A stretch of DNA of 64,000 nucleotides from Nipponacmea schrenckii (lineage: Eukaryota; Mollusca; Gastropoda; Lottiidae). The notes below the pieces were generated by a model. That model worked only from the letters and a program-made list of their open reading frames with translations, did no database searches and was not told the origin of the DNA. The stretch is from NCBI GenBank assembly GCA_030562195.1, contig JAUJPP010000005.1:41403106-41467105 (forward strand), in the 5' to 3' direction. Both the position numbers and the translations under genes were made by a program. Position 1 is the stretch's first letter, and each line of letters begins with the position of its first letter. Below, piece by piece: positions 37,001 through 48,700 of the stretch.

Positions 37001-38012
37001 ACTATTCAACAGAAGGACTGGTACAGGTTTAGAAAGGCTGGTTGAAAAGAAACCAGTTACTATTGGTAACTAGTCACTAATCAACAGAAGGACTGGTACA
37101 GGTTTAGAGATTAGGTTTGGGTTTAAAAGAAACCTGTTACTATTGGTTACTAGTCACTATTCAAAGAAGGCACTGGTTCAGGTTTAGAGATTAGGGTGGT
37201 TGAAAGAAACCAGTTACTATTAGTAACTAGTCACTATTCAACAGAAGGACTGGTACAGGTTTAGATTAAAGGGTGGTTGAAAAGAAACCAGTTACTATTG
37301 GTAACTAGTTACTATTCAACCCGAAGGCACTGGTCAGGTTTAGAGATTAGGTTTGGGTTTAAAGAAACCAGTTACTATTAGTTACTAGTCACTATTCAAC
37401 AGAAGGTACTGGTACAGGTTTAGAAAGGCTGGTTGAAAAGGGAAAACCCGTTACTATTGGTAACTAGTCACTATTCAACAAAAGGCACTGGTACAGGTTT
37501 AGAGATTAGGTTTGGGTTTAAAAGAAACCGTTACTATTGGTTAAATAGTCACTATTCAACAGAAGGACTGGTTCAGGTTTAGAGATTAGGGTGGTTGAAA
37601 GGAAACCAGTTACTATTGGGTTTCTAGTCACTATTCAACAGAAGGCACTGGTACAGGTTTAGAGATTAGGGTGGTTGAAAGGGAAAACCCGTTACTATTA
37701 GTAACTAGTCACTATTCAACAGAAGGCACTGGTACAGGTTTAGAGATTAGGGTGGTTGAAAAGGGAAAACCCGTTACTATTGGGAACTAGTCACTATTCA
37801 ACAGAAGGACTGGTTCAGGTTTAGAGATTAGGGTGGTTGAAAGAAACCAGTTACTATTGGTTACTAGTCACTATTCAACAGAAGGCACTGGTACAGGTTT
37901 AGAGATAAGGGTGGTTGAAAAGAAACCAGTTACTATTAGTAACCAGTCACTATTCAACAGAAGGACTGGTACAGGTTTAGAGATTAGGTGGTTGAAAAGA
38001 AACCAGTTACTA
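34027..38012 (+). repeat. 79-bp satellite array, copy 1 (about 50 units)
   Basis: Unit contains ggttgaaaagaaaccagtta, ctagtcactattcaacagaa and ggcactggtacaggtttaga; measured period 79 bp at 34103/34182. Many units carry odd replacements (gggaaaacccg for gaaaccag; tttgggttt for tggttgaa). Plus-strand ORFs here are read-throughs of the repeat. Confidence 0.95.
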
Positions 38013-38061
38013 CCATTTCTGATCACTTTTCTGAACGATCACCTAAGGGTTAGGGCTGACA

Positions 38062-38340
38062 GGGTTTTAACCTTTGGTCCGTCACCATTTCCGGGGCGTC
38101 GAAAAATTTTGGGGACCGACAAAAAAAAAGGTTGTGTCTGTGAACCATGTTATTTTAAGATTTAATGCAAGGTTTCCAGGAATTTTTTTAACAATATATT
38201 ATATGAAGATAAATTAAGAATTTTTATTATTTACGAAACAGTTTATGGGAAGTCATATTTAAAATGAAATGGGGGACCGAATTTTCATAACCACAAAATG
38301 GGGACATTGCTGGAACAGGTTGAATAAAAACCCCTGGTCT
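38062..38340. mobile_element. Corrupted copy of the hAT-like element
   Basis: Same order of words as 44795-45087 (aacctttggtccgtcaccat, ggttgtgtctgtgaac, cacaaaatggggacattgct) but with many small deletions and lengthened homopolymers. Part of tandem block copy 1. Confidence 0.6.
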
Positions 38341-39048
38341 AAACAAAATTCATTTTTCGATTTTTAAGGTTTTCAGAATTTGGTGTGCTTGTAGACCGAG
38401 TATTCTTTTGATGGCGCTTGTGAAAACCGTGACAGCCTATTTACTTTTGCAAATTAATCCCGGCATTGTTAAAAAATTATAGGATTTTAAACAATCATTT
38501 TGCAATCAAAAAAAAGAAGGTTAGTCTTGTTGATGGGAAAAAACCCAGGCCCCTGTAATAGACTCTTTTTAAATTTCATAGGTCAGAATAAAGTCCGAAA
38601 AGAACCTGTTAAAATTGTTATAGGAAAAAACATAGACCTTTTTTCAGGGTAGAATTGGGTGTAACAAACAGTTCCCTTTAACATTTAAATAAACAACAAG
38701 GATGTACGTTTAAAATTTAATTTTTAAAAAAAACGGGGTTACTTGAAAAAATATTTTTTCAAGAGGACCCCTTTAATTGAGATATTTGAAATTACGTATA
38801 TTAGGTCAGTTTCTTTTAAAAGAAAAAACCGAAGTTTAATGAATTGTGAAAGACGTATAATGTTTTTTTTTCCCAAAAAAAAGCACTGGAAGGTTTTTTG
38901 AAATTTTGGGTGAAAAAAATAAAAAATTTGGGAATTTGTTATAAAAGAAAATGGTAGTTTTATATGGGAAAGGAAACCAATTTTTTAATTTAAAAAGGAC
39001 GATTCCACGGAAGCCATAAAGTAGTTCATTTGTACGAAATATACTTAC

Positions 39049-39964
39049 TGTTGATATGGGAACAATGATAATCAAACGCTTTTACGTTCAATTTACTTGG
39101 TAGAAAGTCATGATGTCTTTGTTTAGAATAGCATTCAAGAACTTTGTCATAAACACATTCCAGAATAGGGAACACTTTGGTCTTTTTACTATAATTAATA
39201 TTAATTAAAACACATTACATTATAACGGCCATTTTATTTCTCGACAAGAGCCTTTGGGTTTCGAACCCACACATGCAACTGAGATTTGACCCTGTCTATT
39301 AACATACCCCAATGACATACCTCCCCAATGACATACCTCCCCCCACCCCAGAAAGATACCTGCCCAATAACATACCTCCCTTACTACATACCTGCACATT
39401 TCCTGAGATGGGGTAAATAAAAAGTCAATTATAGTTGATACGTTAAAAAAATTAAACTCATTATTGTCGGGTATACAGGGATTATATTCGATTTTATTTA
39501 AACAACCATGGTAATACAAAATAAATTGTCCTTGTACACCAAATACACCTACAACAAACAATTTAAAATTTAGTTAGTGGGGGGGCGAGACGGGGATCAC
39601 ATAATTATCCATAGGGGCACTTTTAGGTATTTCTTCAATATAAATAACTTGGATGTGGTTGGTTCCCGCGGAATACTCGTCTTAGACCGCCTCTGTTAAA
39701 AAAAAGCAATTTTTCGCGAATAAATATGCTAATACAATAACAATAGAATTGGACATGCTATTTCATTGTTAAAATAGTCTTCCATATTACAGACCTTTTA
39801 TCAAATTGTAGTTTTGGTTGTTTAAATGGAGCGAAACATACAATATAAATTAATTTTATATATAGTCAACCTACATTTGATAAATTATTCAAACGCCAAC
39901 TTATTAAGCATAAATACAAAATTACTACTACCAATAGCAACCAAGAATATCGCTGTAGAAACAT
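39049..39964 (-). pseudogene. Partial third copy of the Cys-rich gene (exons 1-3 only)
   Basis: Exon 3 39188-39049, exon 2 39548-39392 (157 bp, as in the intact gene), exon 1 39964-39932 (33 bp instead of 34, so the signal-peptide frame is broken; its donor is also changed from gtaagt to gtagta). Exons 4 and 5 are absent because the block ends in the following intron. More likely an assembly duplicate of 31893-32795 than a real pseudogene. Confidence 0.6.
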
Positions 39965-40949
39965 CTTTAAAATATTTATACGTTGTTTTGGAATAAAGAA
40001 CTTGTCCTTTCCCGATGCCCGCAAATTGATCTACACTCAAATCGTGGAGTCCCTTATTTTATATAACTATATTTCTGTAGTATTAATTACATAACTTGTT
40101 ACAACTTATTTAAATTTATTTAACAATACTGCGTCTTAGTATGAACAAAAATTTAAAAACTTATTTTTGCAATAATTATTTCAACCTGCTGAAATCAACA
40201 AAATAACAGAATATTTATATAAAATGATAAATAAATGAAAAAAAAAAAAAAAAAAAACAATAGTTTTAATAAAAATGAATTATTTTGATTTTATTTTATT
40301 TTAAAAAAACTTAAAAAAATTATTAAGCGTTTTTCAATAATTATTAGTTTTGTATTTTAAAAAATTCTGTTATTTTGACACCGGGAAAATTACTGATGAA
40401 TATATACTCATATTGACCATTCTTGAGAACTTAAATTTTATCCTTTTAAGAAAGTACCCTTTAAAATATTTTTTTTTTATTGTTGCTATAACTAAATAAT
40501 ATAGTGTTTCTAGTTCTAATATGAAAAATTATGTTGTTGAAGAATAGGCCTAAACCTGACGTTAATCTTTTTGCCAGAAAAGGTTAATTCCCAAAAAAAA
40601 AGATTTCTTGAGGTGTTGTTTTTTTTTTAAATAAAAATCTAAAATACCCCAGAAAATCCAGGGTGTTTTAAGAAATATACTGAAAAAAAAATATTAACAT
40701 GTGAAAGCGTCCATAGCCTCTATCATCCAGTCCCTCTATGTCTACGTATATCTTCTTAGTAGACAGGAATAGTCAGGGCGTGAGAAAATGATGTCCCTGA
40801 AATGAATTTGAAGCTTTATATTGAAGTGTTTGTAAAGAGTATTTGCAATCAAATGTCTGTTATTCCTGAAATTGCTTTAAAATTAAGTGAACGTCTTAAT
40901 TTATTAGGATTAATTGATCTGAGACGGTGATGTCATAAATTGTTTAGTT
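39965..40949. other. Corrupted duplicate of 32796-34026
   Basis: Follows the order of the first copy, including a degraded MITE (40125-40470), but with deletions and long A runs (for example about 40238-40257). From about 40710 it becomes nearly identical to 33777-34050. Confidence 0.65.
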
Positions 40950-43900
40950 TTTAGAGATTAGGTTGGTTGAAAAGAAACCAGTTACTATTGGTTACTAGTC
41001 ACTATTCAACAGAAGGCACTGGTACAGGTTTAGAGATTAGGGTGGTTGAACAGAAACCAGTTACTATTAGTAACTAGTCACTATTCAACAGAAGGCACTG
41101 GTACAGGTTTAGAGATTAGGGTGGTTGAAAAGAAGCCAGTTACTATTGGTTACTAGTCACTATTCAACAGAAGGCACTGGTACAGGTTTAGAGATTAGGG
41201 TGGTTGAAAGGAAACAAGTTACTATTAGTTACTAGTCACTATTCAACAGAAGACACTGGTACGGTTTAGAGATTAGGTGGTTGAAAAGAACCAGTTACTA
41301 TTGGTAAATAGTCACTATTCAACAGAAGGCACTGGTTCAGGTTTAGAGATTAGGGGGTTGAAAAGAAACCAGTTACTTTGGTAAATAGTCACTATTCAAC
41401 AGAAGACACTGTCAGGTTTAGAGATTAGGGTGGTTAAAAGAAACCAGTAAATATTGGGACTGTCACTATTCAACAGAAGGCACTGGTACAGGTTTAGAGA
41501 TTAGGGGTTGAAAGGGAAAACCCGTTACTATTGGTTACTGTCACTATTAACAGAAGCACTGGTACAGGTTTAGAGATTAGGGTGGTTGAAAAGAACCAGT
41601 TACTATTGGTTACTAGTCACTATTCAACAGAAGGCACTGGTCAGGTTTAGAGATTAGGGTGTTGAAAGGAAACAAATTACTATTAGTTACTGTCACTATT
41701 AACAGAAGCACTGTACAGGTTTAGAGATTAGGGTGGTTGAAAGAAACCAGTAAATATTGGTTACTGGGCACTATTCAACAGAAGGACTGGTACAGGTTTA
41801 TAGTCACCTGTACATTGGTACAGGTTTAGAGATTAGGTTTGGGTTTAAAAGAAAAAAGTTACTATTGGTAAATAGTCACTATTCAACAGAAGCACTGCTA
41901 CAGGTTTAGAGATTAGGCTGGTTGAAAGGAAACCAGTTACTATTGTTTTCTAGTCACTATTCAACAGAAGGCACTGTCAGGTTTAGAGATTAGGTGGTTG
42001 AAAGGGAAAAGTTACTATTGGTTACTAGTCACTATTCAACGAAGGCACTGGTACAGGTTTAGAGATTAGGGTGGTTGAAAGGGAAAAAAGTTACTATTAG
42101 TTACTGTCACTATTCAACAGAAGCATTGGTACAGGTTTAGAGATTAGGAGGTTGAAAGGAAACAAATTACTATTAGTAACTAGTCACTATTAACAGAAGG
42201 CACTGGTACAGGTTTAGAGATTAGGGTGGTTGAAAGGAAACAAATTACTATTGTTACTAGTCACTATTCAACAGAAGGCACTGGTACAGGTTTAGAGATT
42301 AGGTTTGGGTTTAAAGAAACCAGTTACTATTGGTTACTAGTCACTATTCAACAGAAGAAATGGTACAGGTTTAGAGATTAGGTGGTTGAAAGGAAACCAG
42401 TTACTATTGTAAATTGTCACTATTAACAGAAGGCACTGGTACAGGTTTAGAGATTAGGTTTGGGTTTAAAGGAAACAAATTACTATTGGTTACTAGTCAC
42501 TATTCAACAGAAGACACTGGTTCAGGTTTAGAGATTAGGCTGGTTGAAAGGAAACCAGTTACTATTAGTAACTTGTCACTATATAACAGAAGGCACTGGT
42601 AAGGTTTAGAGATTAGGTGGTTGAAAAGAAACCAGTTACTATTGGTTACTAGTCACTATTCAACAGAAGGTATTGGTACAGGTTTAGAGATTAGGATGGT
42701 TGAAAAGAAACCAGTTACTATTGGTTACTAGTCACTATTCAACAGAAGGTATTTGGGACAGGTTTAGAGATTAGGATGGTTGAAAGGAAACAAGTTACTA
42801 TTGGTTACTAGTCACTATTCAACAGAAGACACTGTTCAGGTTTAGAGATTAGGCTGGTTGAAAGGAAACCAGTTACTATTAGTAACTTGTCACTATTAAC
42901 AGAAGGCACTGGTACAGGTTTAGAGATTAGGTGGTTGAAAAGAAACCAGTTACTATTGGGACTGTCACTATTAACAGAAGGACTGGTACAGGTTTAGAGA
43001 TTAGGTGGTTGAAAGGAAACAAGTTACTATTGGTTACTAGTCACTATTCAACAGAAGACACTGGTTCAGGTTTAGAGATTAGGCTGGTTGAAAGGAAACA
43101 AATTACTATTGGGACTGTCACTATTAACAGAAGCACTGGTTCAGGTTTAGAGATTAGGTGGTTGAAAGGGAAAACCCGTTACTATTGTAAATTGTCACTA
43201 TTCAACAAAGGACTGGTACAGGTTTAGAGATTAGGATGGTTGAAAAGAAACCAGTTACTATTGGTAAATAGTCACTATTCAACAGAAGGACCCCTGGTCA
43301 GGTTTAGAGATTAGGGTGGTTGAAAGGAAACCAGTTACTATTAGTTACTGTCACTATTAACAGAAGGACTGGTACAGGTTTAGATAGAGGCTGGTTGAAA
43401 AGAAACCAGTTACTATTGGTAACTAGTCACTAATCAACAGAAGGTACTGGTACAGGTTTAGAAATTAGGTTGGTTGAAAAGAAACCTGTTACTATTGGTT
43501 ACTAGTCACTATTCAACAGAAGGCACTGGTTCAGGTTTAGAGATTAGGGTGGTTGAACAGAAACCAGTTACTATTAGTAACTAGTCACTATTCAACAGAA
43601 GGTACTGGTACAGGTTTAGATAGAGGCTGGTTGAAAAGAAACCAGTTACTATTGGTAACTAGTCACTATTCAACAGAAGGACTGGTACAGGTTTAGAGAT
43701 TAGGTTTGGGTTTAAAGAAACCAGTTACTATAAATTACTAGTCACTATTCAACAGAAGGTACTGGTACAGGTTTAGATAGAGGCTGGTTGAAAAGAAACC
43801 AGTTACTATTGGTAACTAGTCACTATTTAACAAAAGGACTGGTACAGGTTTAGAGATTAGGTTGGTTGAAAAGAAACCTGTTACTATTGGTTACTAGTCA

Positions 43901-44745
43901 CTATTCAAAGAAGGCACTGGTTCAGGTTTAGAGATTAGGGTGGTTGAACAGAAACCAGTTACTATTAGTTACTAGTCACTATTCAACAGAAGGACTGGTA
44001 CAGGTTTAAAATTTGGGTGGTTGAAAGGGAAAACCCGTTAAAATTGTAACTAGTACTATTCAACAGAAGGCACTGGTACAGGTTTAGAGATTAGGGTGGT
44101 TGAAAGAAACCAGTTACTATTAGTAAATTGTCACTATTCAACAGAAGGTACTGGTACCCTTTAGATAGAGGTGGTTGAAAAGAAACCAGTTACTATTGTA
44201 ACTAGTCACTATTCAACAAAGGCACTGTACAGGTTTAGAGATTAGGTGGTTGAAAGGGAAAACCGTTACTATTGGTTACTAGTCACTATTCAACAGAAGG
44301 ACTGGTACAGGTTTAGAGATTAGGGTGGTTGAAAGGAAACCAGTTACTATTAGTTACTAGTCACTATTCAACAGAAGGCACTGGTACAGGTTTAGAGATT
44401 AGGTGGTTGAAAGGAAACCAGTTACTATTAGTTACTAGTCACTATTCAACAGAAGGACTGGTACAGGTTTAGAGATTAGGTGGTTGAAAAGAAACCAGTT
44501 ACTATTAGTAACTAGTCACTATTCAACAGAAGGCACTGGTACAGGTTTAGAGATTAGGGTGGTTGAACAGAAACCAGTTACTATTGGTTACTAGTCACTA
44601 TTCAACAGAAGGCACTGCTACAGGTTTAGAGATAAGGGTGGTTGAAAAGAAACCAGTTACTATTAGTAACTAGTCACTATTCAACAGAAGGTACTGGTAC
44701 AGGTTTAGAGATTAGGCTGGTTGAAAAGAAACCAGTTACTGACCA
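40950..44745 (+). repeat. 79-bp satellite array, copy 2 (about 48 units)
   Basis: Same unit as 34027-38012. Units with short deletions dominate in the middle; the last few hundred bases (44340-44740) are near-consensus. Confidence 0.95.
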
Positions 44746-44794
44746 TACTGACTTCACTTTTCTGAACGATCACCTAAGGCGTGTAGGGCTAGAC

Positions 44795-45087
44795 CAGGGG
44801 TTTTCAACCTTTGGATCGCATCACCATCCTGGGGGCGTCGGAAAACTTTTGGGGGACGCGACGAAAAAAAGGTTGTGTCTGTGAACATGTTATGGTTTAA
44901 GATTTAATGCAAGGCCGTGCCGGGTGTAATTTATTTATACAATATGATTATATGAAGATAGTTTAATGAATTTTTATATATTCTATTCGACAGTTATGGT
45001 AAGTCAATATTTAAAATGAAATGGGGGACGCGAACTTTTCATAAACCACAAAATGGGGACATTGCTGGAACAGGTTGAATACCCCTG
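44795..45087. mobile_element. Non-autonomous hAT-like element, 293 bp
   Basis: Left end caggggttttcaacctttgg, right end complement of caggggtattcaacctgttc, typical hAT-style CAGGGGT termini. Flanks ggctagac (44787-44794) and gtctaaac (45088-45095) match at 6 of 8 positions, fitting an aged 8-bp target duplication. No ORF. Confidence 0.7.
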
Positions 45088-45761
45088 GTCTAAACAAAAT
45101 TCATCATTTCGATTTTTAAGGTCTTTCTAGAATAGGTGTGCTTGTAGACCGACGTAATTCTTATTGATGGCGCTCTGTGTAAAACCGTGGACAGCCTATT
45201 TACTTTTGCACTTTATCCCGGCATTGTCTAAACTATTACCTACCGGATTTTTAACACAATCATTTTCCCCGCAGATCCAAGAAAAAGAAGCGTCTAGTCT
45301 TGTTGATGGGACAATAAACCCAGGCCCCATGTACATAGACTCTTTATATTACATAGGTCAGAATTAGGTCCGATACACAAGTACATGTTCCTGTCTAACA
45401 TTCAGACGGTAATGGGGCAATGCAATGGATGATACGAATTATAAAATTAATTTTCAATAAAAACCCAAACGGGTTGACTTACGAAAAATTCCATTTAGTC
45501 TCATAGATGTGTACCTCCATCAATTGAGATATTTACAAGAATATTATTGGTCGATATGACTTGATGGTCGAGTTGTCTTTTAAATAGAAAAAAACCGAAG
45601 TAATGTGAATGAACTTCCGATGAAAGTCACGTGATGAATGTTTATTTCCTGAAAGTGAAGTGAAGTACACTCGGAAGTTGTTTTAGTAATTATGGAGTGA
45701 TAATTATAGAATAAAAGTTGGTCAATTAGTTATAAATATGAATTAATGGTAGCTTTTCATC
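45088..45761 (+). promoter_or_regulatory. 5' flank of the ankyrin-discoidin-SAM gene
   Basis: About 670 bp of non-repetitive AT-rich sequence before the ATG. In-frame TAA and TAG codons lie within 20 bp upstream of that ATG, supporting the start. It presumably holds promoter and 5' UTR; no clear core motif was identified. Confidence 0.35.
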
Positions 45762-48700
45762 ATGGGAAAGGAAACCGAATTGATCAAGGCTGTTAAGGAG
45801 GCTGACATCACTAAATTACAAGTAGGTACACGAGAGTTGCCTAAAGTAGCCAACTCGACTACTCGTAACAGCTGTATTTTCATCATTCAATTTCAATTTT
45901 CCACCTGTTGATTTTCCTCAATAATTTGTAAAGAATTAGATTGAATAAGGAATATTATGACTAGGGTTTATTTATTGAGCATGGCAAGGTTGGTAGGAAA
46001 TTGAGAAAATGGTGAAAAGAAGAAGTTTGAGTTTGAAGGAGCAATATAAGCTTTGTTTTGATTTTTGTGTTATAAAATTGGCACTCCCTTCCTCTTCTGA
46101 GTCATTAGATCAACAGACTTTCTTGGCAGCATTTTTATTTGGTGGAATTGGTAAGATAATAGTTGGTGAAATTGAACACCAGTGCCAAGGAGTAGCCTAT
46201 GATTTCTGTTTTTTTTAACATAAAATTTGGCACTCCCTTTAGTAACTGAGTAATAACACTCCATCCTACTTATAAAAATATAATGAATGATTTATTTAAT
46301 TAGATTATTTTTTAGGTGCAAAGTCAAGTAGATCTTTACATTGTCAAAATATCTCATGATAAATTTTAAATAAGAGATCAAAATGAAAGTAAAAGGGAAC
46401 AGGCTTAGATCTGAACTGTCTAGCTCACTCTGTTAGTTGTGTTTAAACTAGATTTAATTCTTCCATTAGATTACATTGGGTTTTAACTTTGTAATGTTAA
46501 CTATATTTGTATGTGTAAATTTTGCGAGAGACTAAGAATTGTAGGTTGACTGTGACATACCTTTCATGTAATATTATAAAGTAAAATAACCAGATATCAA
46601 ACTTGAGGATCTTGTTACAAGTGAAATATGACACCTTCGTCTTTTTTGATCTTGAGATGAGTAGGCCTATGTATGTATATTAGGGTTATGATGGAAATAT
46701 ATAATTTGAAACAGAAACTACATTGCTGACAAGTTTGAAATATAAAAGCTTAACTTTTAACTCTGAAATATATCGCAATGTGTATTGCAATACAGGGAGA
46801 TGTATCACAAATTTACCACAATACAGTTTCCAGCTGCCATACCCAGATTATTAGAGGATTATATAAGGATTGTGTTATGTTATTTATGACAGCAGGTTTA
46901 TTTACTGATGAATATATACTCTTATTGACCAAGTTTAAAAATTTAGGTTCATTCTAAGACGCAGTATTCTTGTTAATATAAAAATTGCTGAAATCAATCT
47001 TCTAGATATGTATCTATATGTATGTTTTATAATATTTGTAGAAATTATTACATTCTGATCGAAGATCATCTTTAAAAAGAAACAGTGGCTCCAAGATTAT
47101 TGATGTGAATTGTATTGATAAAGAAACTGGGTACACCCCTTTAATTATCGCAACTCTAGCTGGTATGTCCTTTAATATGTATTCATGAAAAAACAACTAC
47201 GGTACCCACTAGTGTTAAGAAATGAGGATCATTTGCCTACAGTCTTAGAACAGTAGAGAATGTCATTATTTTTCAGAGTGTAATAATAATACGTCTTGTC
47301 TTGACGAACAATATTTCAATTTACAATCCATCCAATAAATACAGAGTAAATGTGTATTAGATAGACGGATTTATATATGTTCCTGTGTCATGTGTATTGT
47401 TAGTTAAATATATCTGATAATAACTCTTATCTTGGCTACTCTGATTTTATTGATGATATTGTGCCCGACTCTGCATTGGAGTTTCTCTTATTTGACAGGA
47501 AACAAGAAGTTGGCAGAGTTTTTGATACAAAATGGCGCCAGTGTTAATGTGTCAGATGTTAAAGGGTAAGATTTATATGAATTGATATAAATGAAATAAT
47601 CCAGCTATGAAAATAATAATGCCTTCAAATCTACAGTGGTGGTTCTGAACCTTAAAGGTGGTTACCCCCCTTGTTTTGCCAGTTCACTGACTTGCAGAGC
47701 GAGAGCGCCAGTGAAAGGTGATAGTGCTCTCCCCCAGATTCACCACTTGAATTATCATTATGTCCCCATAAATATACCATGGCTCCCCCAGAAATATACC
47801 ATGGCTCCCTCCAGAAATATACCATGGCGCCCCCAGAAATATTGGGTCAAGTGACTCCCTGTTGAAAATATGGCTGTACATTTTATTTTTAATAAGACTT
47901 GGTATATAGGTATGTGATGATGATCATTTGAGAAAAATATCTTTATATTTTATCAATCATATATTAAAGTAGAGTTTTTAGTATCTAGGTTCTGATTACA
48001 GATTATTTGATGTATTTGGATAAAATACCAAGTCTATCATCTAGTTGGGAGATCCCATGTATAATAAATACATACCTTGAATGAATTGTCTTATTTTATT
48101 TCAGGAATTCCCCACTACATATGGCAGTATTTTCAGGAAATGTGGAACTGATTGATATTTTCTTCCAAAAAATGGACAAGGTGAGTTATAGAAATCTTAT
48201 CACACCATTTGTCACAATGAAATGATTGGATTACAACCAATATGACTACAGTGAAGATCGTAATAATATGATGAAATAACTTGTCCAATATTTTTGAAGT
48301 AAATAGGTAATACAAATTAAAGAGGGATTGTAAAGAGGTGTTTATTAAAGTTGAATGAATATTGATAACATCAAACACTAAGTTGTTGTGAAATTACACA
48401 AGGCCGAAAATGTTTGAAAGAAAATTTGAATGGTGTGAATTGATAAGTGTTTCAAATACAGATAATGGTTTAAAAAAAAAAACCCTCTTTATAATCTCTT
48501 TAATGTAAAGGAACTCTTTATAATCTCTTTAATGTAAAGGAACTCTTTATAATCTCTTTAATGTAAAGGAACTCTTTATAATCTCTTTAATGTAAAGAAA
48601 CTCTTTATAATCTCTTTAATGTAAAGGAACTCTTTATAATCTCTTTAATGTAAAGGAACTCTTTATAATCTCTTTAATGTAAAGGAACTCTTTATAATCT

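Larger units (their letters stand above)
31841..38995. repeat. Tandem block, copy 1 (about 7.15 kb)
   Basis: Runs from exon 3 flank of the Cys-rich gene through exons 3-1, its upstream region, a 79-bp satellite, a hAT-like element and a corrupted copy of the first codons of the ankyrin gene (38964-38980). It then jumps straight back to its own start at about 38996. The left part is clean; from about 34300 onward and above all 38013-38995 it is full of homopolymer-like changes relative to copy 2. Confidence 0.85.
38996..45790. repeat. Tandem block, copy 2 (about 6.8 kb)
   Basis: Starts at the aggacgattccacggaagc that also lies at 31840, offset 7156 bp. Here the left part (38996-40700) is corrupted and the right part (44500-45790) is clean, the mirror image of copy 1. 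It leads into exon 1 of the ankyrin gene. Confidence 0.85.

Noticed and set aside
34620..38165. Several plus-strand ORFs reading repeats of TGTGLEIR and SLLTEG
   Set aside because: They are read-throughs of the 79-bp satellite; frames change with every unit-length variant and no splice or start context exists. The same applies to 42414-44884.
38836..39075. Minus-strand ORF of 79 codons, rich in Phe/Lys
   Set aside because: Lies in the corrupted part of tandem block 1; composition reflects A/T homopolymers.
45164..45367. 67-codon ORF upstream of the ankyrin gene
   Set aside because: No recognisable domain or splice support, and it overlaps SINE-like words near its end (gatgggacaataaacccagg).
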